64,000 bases of DNA from CAG-1000 sp964345385 (GCA_964345385.1 CAYFQM010000001.1:6853-70852); one strand, 5' to 3'. Counted from the first letter of the stretch, positions 17,940-26,865 are shown. Notes: a model not told the origin generated them from the letters alone. Numbers and translations: made by a program.

Positions 17940-19003
17940 CTATTTCTTAAAAATGCTGGTACATCTAATATCTCATCATCTTCTGGATTTAATGATTTAC
18001 TTAAAGATGGTTCTTTTCTTTCGCCCTCAATTGATTTATATAGTGGTTCAGTTGAATCTTCAAAACCAGTTGCTATAACAGTTACAACTATTTCATCTGT
18101 TAATGCTTCATTTATAACAGCACCAAATATAATGTTTACATCTGTATTAGCAGATGCTCTTATAACATCAACTGCTTCTTCTGCTTCAAATAAACCTAAA
18201 GATTTTCCACCAGTTACATTTACTACACAATCAGTAGCACCATTAATAGTTGTTTCTAATAAAGGACTACTTACTGCTTGTTTTGCTGCTTCTACAGCTC
18301 TATTATCTCCAAATCCTACTCCAATACCAATTAATGCATCTCCTTTTTTCTCCATTACTGTTTTAATATCAGCAAAGTCTAAGTTTACTATACCAGGAAC
18401 ACTAATTAAATCAGAAACTGCTTGAACTCCTAATCTTAAAACATTATCTACTTCTCTAAAAGCTTGTTCAATTGGAGTGCTTCTATCAATTATATCTCTT
18501 AATCTATCGTTTGGTATTACTACCATTGTATCAACATGCTTTCTTAACTCATCAAGCCCTACTAAAGCATAGTCTGTTCTTTGACGACCTTCAAATTTAA
18601 ATGGTCTTGTTACAATAGCAACAGTTAAACAGCCTAATTTTTGAGCAATTTCTGCGATTACAGGAGCTGCACCTGTACCAGTTCCACCACCTAGACCACA
18701 TGTTACAAATACCATATCTGCTCCTCTTAAAACCTCTTCTATTTCTTCCTGGCTTTCAAGAGCAGCTTCTCTTCCAACTTCTGGTCTAGTACCAGCACCT
18801 CTTCCTTTAGTAATACTTTTACCTATTTGGATTTTTCTTTCTGCTTTAGAAATATTTAATACTTGTAAATCAGTGTTAGCAACTATAAACTCAACACCTC
18901 TTAAACCATCATCTATCATTCTATTAACAGCGTTACATCCAGCTCCACCAACACCAACTACTTTAATATCAGCTATTTGATCCATCTCTAATTTATTATT
19001 CAT
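17930..19003 (-). CDS. ftsZ: Cell division GTPase FtsZ
   Basis: Tubulin homologue that forms the division ring. The 357 residues have KVVGVGGAGCNAVNRM near 14, the GTP-binding GGGTGTG loop at 105-111, the T7 loop with NLDFADIKTVM near 208, and a conserved C-terminal peptide DVPAFLRN that binds FtsA. The linker before the peptide is short (about 30 residues). GGAGGAAAC precedes the ATG. It follows ftsA by eight bases and ends in a terminator. Confidence 0.98.
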   Translation of the reverse strand: MNNKLEMDQIADIKVVGVGGAGCNAVNRMIDDGLRGVEFIVANTDLQVLNISKAERKIQIGKSITKGRGAGTRPEVGREAALESQEEIEEVLRGADMVFVTCGLGGGTGTGAAPVIAEIAQKLGCLTVAIVTRPFKFEGRQRTDYALVGLDELRKHVDTMVVIPNDRLRDIIDRSTPIEQAFREVDNVLRLGVQAVSDLISVPGIVNLDFADIKTVMEKKGDALIGIGVGFGDNRAVEAAKQAVSSPLLETTINGATDCVVNVTGGKSLGLFEAEEAVDVIRASANTDVNIIFGAVINEALTDEIVVTVIATGFEDSTEPLYKSIEGERKEPSLSKSLNPEDDEILDVPAFLRNRDF

Positions 19004-19011
19004 GTTTCCTC

Positions 19012-20244
19012 CTAACTATTCCAAAAATATCTATGTATTTTACCAAGTATACCTTCTTTCTTATTTTCAACATTTAAAACTTCTTTTTGTTCTTCTTCAT
19101 TAAAAGTATATGCAAGTTTATTTCTTTGAGATAATTTATAATGATAATATTTAATTAATCCAAGAGCACTACTATACATATTATGCCTTGCACCCATTTC
19201 TTTTACTTTAAATATTTGTATTCCTTTATAAAAAACCTCTTCTAATACTACCTCTATATCTTTTCCTAATGAAGAACCTCCTACTACAATTATATAACTT
19301 ATTTCATCTTTTGTTAAGTGATTTATTTGTTTTTTTGATAACTCTAGTATTTCTTTTATTCTAGAATAAACCACTTCACTAATCTCATATTGATTTATTG
19401 TAATAGTTTCTCCATTAATTGTCAATATTTCTTGATTCCATGAACTAGATGCATTTCTTTTAGAAAACAAAGCAAATCTTTCTTTTAATTTAACACTATC
19501 TCTTTTAGAAATATCATATACATAACACAAATCATTATCTATACTTTTACTTCCAATATCAAGAACTTCGCATGATATTATAATGTCTTTTTCTATAATA
19601 GAAACTTCAGTTTTATGATATCCTATATTTATAATTGCTCCTTTTAATTTACTAAGTTTTTCATCTCTAAACTCAAAATAATCACAAAGTCCACCTAAAG
19701 AAATATCTACTACTTCTATACCTATATTATCAAGAACAGAAAACGCTGTATATACATTTTTTTTAGGAACCAAGCTCATAATAGCGTTACATTCAAGTGA
19801 AGAACACTTTTTATTAAGTATATCAGTCCCTTTTGTTTTTCCATCTAATTTATATATTACAGGCATAATGTTAACAATTTCTTTATTAGAAGGAATCTTG
19901 TTATATACACAAGACTGAAGTACTCTTACAATATCTTTATCTAATATTTTTCCATCTTCATTTGTAATAGTTGTTTTGCCACTTACTTTAATAAACTCGG
20001 TATAATAAGAAGAAACAACTAATATAACTTTATTAATTTTAGTATTTAATAACTCTTCACATCTAGAAAATGCTTCTTTTAATGAAATAATAGCTTCTTC
20101 TGGGTTAACTATTATTCCGTTTTTAACACCTTTACTTTTAACACATGAAGAAGCTAAAACATGAACACTATTATTATAATATTCACCTACCACCAGTTTA
20201 ACATAATTAGATCCAATATCTAAACTCGATACTATTTCCTTCAT
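19012..20244 (-). CDS. ftsA: Cell division protein FtsA
   Basis: Actin-like protein that tethers FtsZ to the membrane. The 410 residues begin with the phosphate-1 motif SSLDIGSNYVKLVVG, show the SHS2/1C insertion, a second phosphate motif GAIINIGYHKTEVSII near 203, adenosine motif VVGGSSLGKDIE near 323, and a C-terminal amphipathic helix GILGKIHRYFW that should insert into the membrane. Divergence from standard FtsA is noticeable, but the operon with ftsZ supports the call. Confidence 0.93.
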   Translation of the reverse strand: MKEIVSSLDIGSNYVKLVVGEYYNNSVHVLASSCVKSKGVKNGIIVNPEEAIISLKEAFSRCEELLNTKINKVILVVSSYYTEFIKVSGKTTITNEDGKILDKDIVRVLQSCVYNKIPSNKEIVNIMPVIYKLDGKTKGTDILNKKCSSLECNAIMSLVPKKNVYTAFSVLDNIGIEVVDISLGGLCDYFEFRDEKLSKLKGAIINIGYHKTEVSIIEKDIIISCEVLDIGSKSIDNDLCYVYDISKRDSVKLKERFALFSKRNASSSWNQEILTINGETITINQYEISEVVYSRIKEILELSKKQINHLTKDEISYIIVVGGSSLGKDIEVVLEEVFYKGIQIFKVKEMGARHNMYSSALGLIKYYHYKLSQRNKLAYTFNEEEQKEVLNVENKKEGILGKIHRYFWNS

Positions 20245-20269
20245 TTGCTACTCCTATATACTCTAAATA

Positions 20270-20278
20270 ATTATATCA
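20270..20278 (-). promoter_or_regulatory. Extended -10 promoter before ftsA
   Basis: Minus strand TGATATAAT, 25 bases before the ftsA start; -35 is weak. Readthrough from the upstream gene is also possible. Confidence 0.5.
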
Positions 20279-20304
20279 AATTTCTCAATATTTTAATAGT
20301 ATTA

Positions 20305-20814
20305 TCATTTATATAAAAACTCAACATTAAAATCTACTACATCTGTTTTTAATATATTAGGGCTATTATATTGAATTTTAATTTCAAATCTTTTTTTACT
20401 TTTTGCTCTAATAATATCATCCTTTTTTAAAGAAACATTTATAATCATATATTCATTATCTATATTTGAAGAAGTAAAATCTATTAATACTTCTTCTATA
20501 GTCGCATCTTTATTTCCAATATTATAAAGCTCTACCATAACTGTTTTAGCTTCTTCATAATTATATAAATCATCTATATTAAATGATATATAACTATCAT
20601 TAATAATAGCTTTGGTTGTAGTGTTGTAATCTATTGTAACTTCATTTATATAAATGTTATAAAAATCATTTATAACTTCAATATTACCTCTTTCAACCAT
20701 ATTAATCTTAAGAAATAACAAAGTAAATAAAAAAACTAAGATAATAAAAAATATTAGAAGTACACTATGCTTAATAATAGCTTTATTTATATTTATTTCA
20801 TCAGTTATCTTCAT
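20305..20814 (-). CDS. Unknown single-pass membrane protein upstream of ftsA
   Basis: Family not recognised. The 169 residues have a short cytoplasmic N-terminus, one membrane helix at about residues 16-36 (SVLLIFFIILVFLFTLLFL), and an outside domain of about 130 residues rich in beta-prone Ile/Val/Tyr stretches, suggesting an Ig-like or FxLD-type sandwich (for instance AKTVMVELYNIGNKDATIEEVLI). It lacks Cys and any catalytic motif. It has its own promoter and lies 60 bases before ftsA. It does not have the POTRA/FtsQ layout, so a division role is only a guess from position. Confidence 0.65.
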   Translation of the reverse strand: MKITDEININKAIIKHSVLLIFFIILVFLFTLLFLKINMVERGNIEVINDFYNIYINEVTIDYNTTTKAIINDSYISFNIDDLYNYEEAKTVMVELYNIGNKDATIEEVLIDFTSSNIDNEYMIINVSLKKDDIIRAKSKKRFEIKIQYNSPNILKTDVVDFNVEFLYK

Positions 20815-20832
20815 AACTATTCACCTATTATA

Positions 20833-20861
20833 AATATATCATAAAAGAGTATTCTAAACAA
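20833..20861 (-). promoter_or_regulatory. Promoter of gene 20305-20814
   Basis: Minus strand -35 TTGTTT, 17-base spacer, extended -10 TGATATATT. Confidence 0.65.
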
Positions 20862-20876
20862 GAAAAATAAGGTGTT

Positions 20877-20907
20877 AAAAAAATTATAAGTTTTTAATCA
20901 CTTATAA
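20877..20907 (-). terminator. Terminator of rmuC
   Basis: Minus strand stem TTATAAG / CTTATAA with a ten-base loop, then seven T; it overlaps the last rmuC codons. Confidence 0.7.
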
Positions 20908-21973
20908 CTTTTTTATTATCTTTATTATCTAAATTAACATTACTAATTTTCTCAAATCTTTTCGTTATTTTATCTGTCGTTGTATGTATTTCATCTACAT
21001 CTTTAGATACAGTATTTATACTTCTAGATAATTTATCCCATCTTTCTTTATATCTATTAAACTCAATCCCTAATTTGTTTAATTCCTCATGAATAATAGA
21101 TGTATATTTATCTCTTTCAAGACCTTTTAATACTGATTGAATAATTGTTAATAAGCTCATTAATGTAGTTGGAGATGCAAGCCAAACGTTTTTAGAAGCT
21201 GCGTATTTTATTACTTGATCATGATAAGCATTTAGTTCTGCAAAAACAGCTTCTGCTGGTAAAAATAATATTGCTTGATTAGAAGTTTCCCCTTCAACAA
21301 TATATTTATCTGCTATTGCATCTATATGCTTTTTAACATCATTTTGAAAATCTTTACTTCTTTTTTCTTTTTCTAAATTACTAAGCCCTTTTTCAACAAG
21401 ACGTCTATAGTTTTCTAAAGGAAACTTTGAATCAATACATATAGTACCTAGAGGCTGTGGAGCATATACAACAGAATCTGCTATAGAATCATTAGAGAGT
21501 TTTACTTGCATTCTATAAACTTTATCATTTTTTTCACCAAATACTGCTGATAATATATGATATAAATTTACTTCTCCAAAAATACCACGGCTTTTTTTAT
21601 CTGTTAAAATTCCTTCTAAAGAAACAATGTCACTACTTAATCCATCTATCTTCTTTTGAGCTTCATCTATTTTAGCTAACCTTTCTAAAACATTTTGAAA
21701 AGTTTTATTTGTTTTTTCAAACCCTTCACTAAGATGTTCATTAACTTTATTGTTAAGCCCTTCAATTTTCTTATCCATTCTATCACTAAATATATTAAAA
21801 TCTTTATTTAACTTATCACTAAAATCTAATTTAAAATCTCCTATTTCTTTAATAAGTTCTATTTGAGCTTTGGTTATTAAATCATTTAATTCTTTGTTAT
21901 TATTTCTTTTAAAAAACATTAAAAGTAATAACACTATAATTATAAAACCAACTATTATTATATATATATCCAT
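20894..21973 (-). CDS. rmuC: DNA recombination protein RmuC
   Basis: Predicted nuclease-fold protein that limits inverted-repeat recombination. The 359 residues have an N-terminal membrane helix (residues 2-21), a long coiled coil (35-130) and the RmuC core with KSRGIFGEVNLYHIL near 130, IDSKFPLENYRRLVE near 181 and FLPAEAVFAELN near 236, fitting a PD-(D/E)xK-like fold. At 359 residues it is a short but complete member. It lies ten bases after the VTT gene. Confidence 0.93.
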   Translation of the reverse strand: MDIYIIIVGFIIIVLLLLMFFKRNNNKELNDLITKAQIELIKEIGDFKLDFSDKLNKDFNIFSDRMDKKIEGLNNKVNEHLSEGFEKTNKTFQNVLERLAKIDEAQKKIDGLSSDIVSLEGILTDKKSRGIFGEVNLYHILSAVFGEKNDKVYRMQVKLSNDSIADSVVYAPQPLGTICIDSKFPLENYRRLVEKGLSNLEKEKRSKDFQNDVKKHIDAIADKYIVEGETSNQAILFLPAEAVFAELNAYHDQVIKYAASKNVWLASPTTLMSLLTIIQSVLKGLERDKYTSIIHEELNKLGIEFNRYKERWDKLSRSINTVSKDVDEIHTTTDKITKRFEKISNVNLDNKDNKKVISD

Positions 21974-21983
21974 AAATTTCCTC

Positions 21984-22553
21984 CTATAAATTAAATGCTT
22001 TTGCTAATATTTTAGATACAACATATGTAATTACTATTATAAAAAATACTCTTATTAAAATCAAAGGATTTTTAAAACTTTCTAATAAAGAAGTTCCTAT
22101 AAAAGTACTATAATAAGTTAATACTATTTTACCAAATACTATTGATATAACATATTTTTTAAAATCTGTCTTTGATATACCACAAATTATATTCACAACA
22201 AATGCTGGCGATAATGGAACAGATGTAAGCAGCATTAAAGTAGTAAGTGATATATTTTTAATAATTTTTTTATATTTAATATAATAATCTTTATTTAATA
22301 GTTTTTTTTCAAATTTAGAGAAAAAACCATGACTAAATATCAAATAGGATGCGATTGCACCTAAAACTGAAAAAATGTAAGTTAATAAATAACCAAGTAC
22401 TGGCCCAAAATAATAATAATTAACAGTTGCTGGTACAAATAATGGAAGGAACGGAATGATTGATACTAAAAAAGTAAGCAGACATCCAATTAAACCACTA
22501 AATATATCCAAAGAATTAATAAACATTGTTATTATATCAAATATTTCTTCCAT
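21984..22553 (-). CDS. VTT/TVP38-family membrane protein
   Basis: DedA-related multi-pass membrane protein; relatives act in lipid scrambling or undecaprenyl-phosphate flipping. The 189 residues have five to six helices, the re-entrant VTT motif with FVPATVNYYYFGPVLGYLL near 37 and a second half with SVPLSPAFVVNIICGIS near 111. No RBS precedes the ATG; TATAAT ends six bases upstream, which suggests a leaderless transcript. An internal ATG at residue 10 is an alternative. It is followed closely by rmuC. Confidence 0.8.
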   Translation of the reverse strand: MEEIFDIITMFINSLDIFSGLIGCLLTFLVSIIPFLPLFVPATVNYYYFGPVLGYLLTYIFSVLGAIASYLIFSHGFFSKFEKKLLNKDYYIKYKKIIKNISLTTLMLLTSVPLSPAFVVNIICGISKTDFKKYVISIVFGKIVLTYYSTFIGTSLLESFKNPLILIRVFFIIVITYVVSKILAKAFNL

Positions 22554-22559
22554 GAATTA

Positions 22560-22565
22560 ATTATA
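22560..22565 (-). promoter_or_regulatory. -10 element directly before the VTT gene
   Basis: Minus strand TATAAT ends six bases before the ATG at 22553. No clear -35 or Shine-Dalgarno site is present. Confidence 0.45.
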
Positions 22566-22594
22566 ATATAAATTTCATTTTTATTCTAGTATTT

Positions 22595-22620
22595 AAAAAG
22601 ATGAAGAATTACTCTTCATC
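22595..22620 (-). terminator. Terminator of the T4SS-like locus
   Basis: Perfect minus-strand stem GATGAAGA / TCTTCATC with a five-base loop and a T-run, overlapping the coupling-protein stop codon. Confidence 0.85.
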
Positions 22621-24354
22621 TCCAAAAAAGTCTTCAAAAAATTTGTCTTCTTTTACTTTATCATCTTCAGTTAATTTAACTGGCTCTGTTTTTAAATCAA
22701 CTACTTCTTCTTTCATAGAAGAAACTGTTTCTTGCTTTTCTTTTTCTTTCTTTTCTTTTTCTTTCTTTTCTTCTTCTTCCATTTCAGCTATCTTTTTATC
22801 TAACATTTTTACATAATCATCAATATTTTGTCCACCAAATGGCGAAGAAGAATTTCCTCCCATCATACCAAATGGAGATGGCGTAGGTCTAAAGTTTTGG
22901 TTCATTCCAAACATACCTGGATTAAATGGAGAAGAATCTTGTGGAAGTAAATTATCAACATATTTTTTAATATCAAATACTGCAACTTCTTTATGAGGAC
23001 GTTTTGTATATCCTACTGGCTCCCATTTTTTACCCCAATCTAATTTATAATCATCTATTAATTTTGTTTTAAAAGGCATACTTCTAAAACGATTAATTAT
23101 AATTTCGCCATATTTAAGATTTTGTAAATCACTTACAGTAAATAACGGTCTTATAGGCTCTGGACTTTCATCTTTCTTTGGTTTTTTAGGTTCTTTATCT
23201 CCTAATAACTTACTAATTTCTTCTAAAGCAGAAAGTTCAGTAGTCATTAAATATGCAAAGTTACCACAGTTTCCTTTAATAGTTTCTGCAACCTCTTTAC
23301 CATATACTCTTGTAAGCTGAGAAAAGTTTTGAATAACAAATGAGAACCTAATATTTCTACTACGAGAAGCTGTTATCATTGCTTCTACATCTTTAAGTGC
23401 AGGAAAGTTTGCAAATTCATCTAAAACGAAATTTGTTCTATAAGGTAATTTTAAATTTGGACAAGTTTGCGCTACTGCAATTAAAGCTTCATATGCTTGT
23501 TTAACAAAAATTGTAGCAAGAGCATGATATGTGGTTTTTTCATCATGTACTTTTAAAAACACCGCAGTTTTTTGTTTACCTATATCTCTAATATCAAATT
23601 CACTATATGAAAGCATTTCAGATAATTGCTCTTGTGAAGAAAATATTCTAGTTTTAGTTCTAAATGTAGACATAATACCACCCTTAGTGTCTGGTGGTGC
23701 ATTAATACAAGAAGCCGCAGATATATATGCAGGAGATAACTCTCCTTTAGATTTAAAATATTCCCAAATATATAGTTTTCCTCTTCCTGGTATTTTTTCA
23801 TCACCTTGTTCTGCCATCATATTAATACTATTAATATTAATCTCTTCTTCTTTAGCATCATCAAAAAGTCCAAGTGCAAGTCCTGTAAAAAAGTTAGATG
23901 CTGTATTTTCCCAGAAAGGTTCTTGTCTATTATTTGGATCTATCAAAATATTTGTAGCTAAGTCTTGTAATAATTCATTTGCTTTATCAAATTGACCTTC
24001 TTTATATATTCTATATGGATAGCTAAATGGATTCCATGCAGCTCCATATTGTGGATCTCTAAAGTTAAGTAATATTATTTTATATCCTTTTTCTCTTAAT
24101 AAATTTCCACACCCTTCATAAAGCTCACCTTTTGGATCAGTAACTATCATACTTTCACCATGTCTTGCTAATATTCTAACTAATGGGAACATAAAACATT
24201 GTGTTTTACCACTTCCTGATGCTCCCATTATTAATGAATGGTTTTCTCCATTATCTACCCATGCACGTTTTCCATCATTAATCATTGGGAAACCACCAGC
24301 ATCATACGTATCTTCTTGCAACTTTATTTGTTTAATACCATAATCTTTTTTCAT
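22609..24354 (-). CDS. Type IV secretion coupling ATPase, VirD4/TraG family (soluble part)
   Basis: Hexameric ATPase that brings substrate to a type IV secretion channel. The 581 residues have Walker A GASGSGKT at 44-51, Walker B FVLDEFANFPAL near 317, sensor VIQNFSQL near 341, and an acidic Lys/Glu coiled-coil tail (residues 520-560). The ATG at 24354 has no RBS. The same frame stays open for 25 more codons upstream and reads KKKSKYTGYTKLFSEKD, which resembles the linker that joins the TM part to the ATPase in VirD4 proteins. The missing membrane part is in the preceding small gene, one frame away, so this is probably one gene split by a frameshift. No relaxase is nearby. Confidence 0.9.
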   Translation of the reverse strand: MKKDYGIKQIKLQEDTYDAGGFPMINDGKRAWVDNGENHSLIMGASGSGKTQCFMFPLVRILARHGESMIVTDPKGELYEGCGNLLREKGYKIILLNFRDPQYGAAWNPFSYPYRIYKEGQFDKANELLQDLATNILIDPNNRQEPFWENTASNFFTGLALGLFDDAKEEEININSINMMAEQGDEKIPGRGKLYIWEYFKSKGELSPAYISAASCINAPPDTKGGIMSTFRTKTRIFSSQEQLSEMLSYSEFDIRDIGKQKTAVFLKVHDEKTTYHALATIFVKQAYEALIAVAQTCPNLKLPYRTNFVLDEFANFPALKDVEAMITASRSRNIRFSFVIQNFSQLTRVYGKEVAETIKGNCGNFAYLMTTELSALEEISKLLGDKEPKKPKKDESPEPIRPLFTVSDLQNLKYGEIIINRFRSMPFKTKLIDDYKLDWGKKWEPVGYTKRPHKEVAVFDIKKYVDNLLPQDSSPFNPGMFGMNQNFRPTPSPFGMMGGNSSSPFGGQNIDDYVKMLDKKIAEMEEEEKKEKEKKEKEKQETVSSMKEEVVDLKTEPVKLTEDDKVKEDKFFEDFFGDEE

Positions 24355-24403
24355 ATCTTTTTCAGAAAATAATTTAGTATAGCCTGTATATTTTGATTTC
24401 TTT

Positions 24404-24643
24404 TTACAAAAAGAATGATGAAGCGCTTGCTATTATTGCTACAATAGCCATTACAAAAAATAGTAGTGTTGGAAGTATAAAATCAGCACTAAAAGCAGGA
24501 ATAGGATTTAATCCATGAAAATATCCTTCTCTCGCAACTGAAGCTAAATTAAGCACTGCTATAGCAACTAAATATAATAAAAAGATACAAAATATAATAA
24601 ATATAATTATATCTTTCAACTCTCCTCTAAACTTTAATTTCAT
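24404..24643 (-). CDS. Two-helix membrane protein, probably the N-terminus of the VirD4-like coupling protein
   Basis: The 79 residues contain two membrane helices (about 12-33 and 55-76) separated by a short loop and end at a TAA just after TM2. RBS AGAGGTGGG fixes the ATG at 24643. VirD4/TraG proteins start with exactly such a two-helix anchor. At 24408-24412 the minus strand has a run of five T before the stop; a +1 slip there, or one T fewer, would fuse this reading into the ATPase frame and give a standard coupling protein of about 680 residues. It could be a real frameshift mutation, an assembly error, programmed frameshifting, or two separate subunits. Confidence 0.7.
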   Translation of the reverse strand: MKLKFRGELKDIIIFIIFCIFLLYLVAIAVLNLASVAREGYFHGLNPIPAFSADFILPTLLFFVMAIVAIIASASSFFL

Positions 24644-24661
24644 ATACCCACCTCTTTTTTT

Positions 24662-24667
24662 ATTATA
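24662..24667 (-). promoter_or_regulatory. Possible -10 before the coupling-protein genes
   Basis: Minus strand TATAAT 18 bases before the ATG at 24643. No good -35 is seen, so this is weak. Confidence 0.35.
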
Positions 24668-24711
24668 CAATAATTTACATTAATTATCTATATTTATTTA
24701 TATTACTTTAT

Positions 24712-26793
24712 TTAATATAATTCTTCATCATATTCAGAAACTTCTGAATATAAATTTTCGTTAAAACCATTTTCTATTTCATACTTAGAACAATCATATA
24801 CTTTTGAAGCTGGATAAGTATCTTTTATAATAATTGGATATGGTATATTTCTTCTTGCTTTTGCTCCCCACCCCAATTGAACAGTAGAGTTATATGCCCC
24901 ATTATATCCTGTTTCACTTGTTGCATTTACATAATTTAAAGTTTCTTCAATCCAACTTAAATATGTATTTATTTGATCTTGACTCATCGCACATCTCCAA
25001 TACCCTTTTTTACCTAAACAAGTTGCTTTCCCCACTGTATTATCTTCAAAACCTGTATATGTTGAATGAAGTGTAGCAGGAGCTCTTAAAATTCTACTGC
25101 AACCTCTTGTAGGAGAACACCAATTTTGATCACAATCTCCACTTCTCATATAAAGTACATTACCATGTTTATAATTAGCATTTCTTCCAAGAGCATAGCT
25201 CATTTCTGCAACTAATTGTGCTTTATTATAATTAGGTATGTTTTTATAAAATCCTGTTTCTGCTACTGCAACTCCTATTAAATATTCTTTTAATAATATA
25301 ATATCTATTTCTTTATTATTACAGTCTCTAACTACTACTTTAATATCATTTAATGTATTATAATTATAATTATAACAATACCTTTCTACTGTTAAAGGTT
25401 TATTAGATGACTTTCTTTTTTTACTAGTTTGTTCTTTAATTTGAAATAAACTATCATAATCATCTTTTTTATCTTTAATTTCATATAAATTATATTCTAT
25501 TTTTTTAGGAGTAACAAAAAAATCATACTTTTCTTTTTTATAATATGCAAACTTATTATACATAAAACCATATCTATAATCATATGGTGTATATACTTTA
25601 TTAGAATTCATCAAGTCTTCATAAGGAATTGTATACACTAACTTTTCTGGATTATACAAATTATTTACATTTGTTAAATGTCTACATCTGTCATCTGAAT
25701 TAATATAAGATGAATTATTATTAATTATTCTTTCATACTCATTCATATATTTATTATCTGAATATCCATATTTCATAAATATATCAAACTTTTTAAAATC
25801 AACTGTATACATTTTAGCTGTTTTTTTATAACACATATTATCTTTTTTATTAAAGTAATAATAATCAAAATTCTTTTTAAGAATCATACTTTCCATAATA
25901 TCATTAACATCTTGTCTATCAATAATTCCGTTTTCAAGTATGTTTTTTAATACTTCATATGTTTGATCAGCAGATATATATTCTTCATCTTCTTCTTGAT
26001 GTTGAAAATCATAAGCATAAAATATAGAAGACATCACTAAATTTCTATCTATACTTACTCCTTCATATTGACGTTCTAATTTTTTACTTCTCTTATCAAT
26101 ATAATTTAATAATCTACAAGGATCATTGTTAAAATTAACACTAAAATTAGCGTCTAAAAAATCATAAAAAATACTAGATTGACAAGCATTTTCTTCTAAA
26201 ATGGTAAACAAACCTTTTACTTTTTGTCCATCTTCTGTTTCATAATCTTCTAAATCTAAATAATTACCATTACTATCAACTATATATTCACTAGTTGACC
26301 AAAGCCCACCATCACCTTCATCTTTAATACCAAAAATACCTTTAATACCAGTAGTAAGTGAATTATAAACAAAAAATAATGCTGTAAAAACAATAGATAT
26401 AGAAAACAATACCCCAAATAAAATTAAAGTAGTTTTAATACTTGGTTTTTTTAATGTTTTATTATTTTTTGCTTTTTTAGGAAACAATGGAGGAAAAATT
26501 TTGCTTAATAAGTTCTTTTTAGAAGGTAAACTTAATTTATTATCTTTTTCTTTTGATTCTAAACCCTCTTTTTTTTGAAGATCTGATGGAGATGATTTAC
26601 CCTTTTTTGTATTTAGTATATTAGAAAGATTTTTAATGTGTTTACTACCAGGAAAAAAATTAGATGCTACGTTTAAACCTTTACCCAAAAAACTTCCACC
26701 TTTACCAATTGCAGAGGAAGTAGGATGATTAGCAACATTAGCTTGCGATGTATTTCTTACATCATTATTAATTTCTTTCTCCTTATTATTCAT
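24712..26793 (-). CDS. T4SS-associated membrane protein with a C-terminal SpoIID-like domain
   Basis: Probable cell-wall-opening component of the secretion locus. The 693 residues have a basic cytoplasmic N-terminus of about 115 residues with Gly and Lys stretches, one membrane helix at about 120-148 (TLILFGVLFSISIVFTALFFV), a long Tyr/Asp/Asn-rich outside region (155-470), and a terminal domain. That domain reads LLKEYLIGVAVAET near 496 and AQLVAEMSYALG near 523, matching the SpoIID/LytB pattern with its catalytic Glu kept. A Cys-rich insert (DCDQNWCSPTRGC) follows. SpoIID enzymes are lytic transglycosylases that act on denuded glycan. It sits between VirB4 and VirD4. The domain call rests on motif memory. 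Confidence 0.65.
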   Translation of the reverse strand: MNNKEKEINNDVRNTSQANVANHPTSSAIGKGGSFLGKGLNVASNFFPGSKHIKNLSNILNTKKGKSSPSDLQKKEGLESKEKDNKLSLPSKKNLLSKIFPPLFPKKAKNNKTLKKPSIKTTLILFGVLFSISIVFTALFFVYNSLTTGIKGIFGIKDEGDGGLWSTSEYIVDSNGNYLDLEDYETEDGQKVKGLFTILEENACQSSIFYDFLDANFSVNFNNDPCRLLNYIDKRSKKLERQYEGVSIDRNLVMSSIFYAYDFQHQEEDEEYISADQTYEVLKNILENGIIDRQDVNDIMESMILKKNFDYYYFNKKDNMCYKKTAKMYTVDFKKFDIFMKYGYSDNKYMNEYERIINNNSSYINSDDRCRHLTNVNNLYNPEKLVYTIPYEDLMNSNKVYTPYDYRYGFMYNKFAYYKKEKYDFFVTPKKIEYNLYEIKDKKDDYDSLFQIKEQTSKKRKSSNKPLTVERYCYNYNYNTLNDIKVVVRDCNNKEIDIILLKEYLIGVAVAETGFYKNIPNYNKAQLVAEMSYALGRNANYKHGNVLYMRSGDCDQNWCSPTRGCSRILRAPATLHSTYTGFEDNTVGKATCLGKKGYWRCAMSQDQINTYLSWIEETLNYVNATSETGYNGAYNSTVQLGWGAKARRNIPYPIIIKDTYPASKVYDCSKYEIENGFNENLYSEVSEYDEELY

Positions 26794-26818
26794 AATTAAA
26801 TACCCTATAACATGATTA

Positions 26819-26827
26819 ATTATAACA
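26819..26827 (-). promoter_or_regulatory. Extended -10 promoter of the SpoIID-like gene
   Basis: Minus strand TGTTATAAT, 25 bases before the ATG, right after the VirB4 terminator. The -35 is weak. Confidence 0.5.
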
Positions 26828-26841
26828 TATTATGACAAAAG

Positions 26842-26865
26842 AAAAAAGATACTTTAAGTATCTTT
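26842..26865 (-). terminator. Terminator after the VirB4 ATPase gene
   Basis: Minus strand stem AAAGATAC / GTATCTTT, five-base loop, T-run. It splits the secretion locus into at least two transcription units. Confidence 0.8.
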
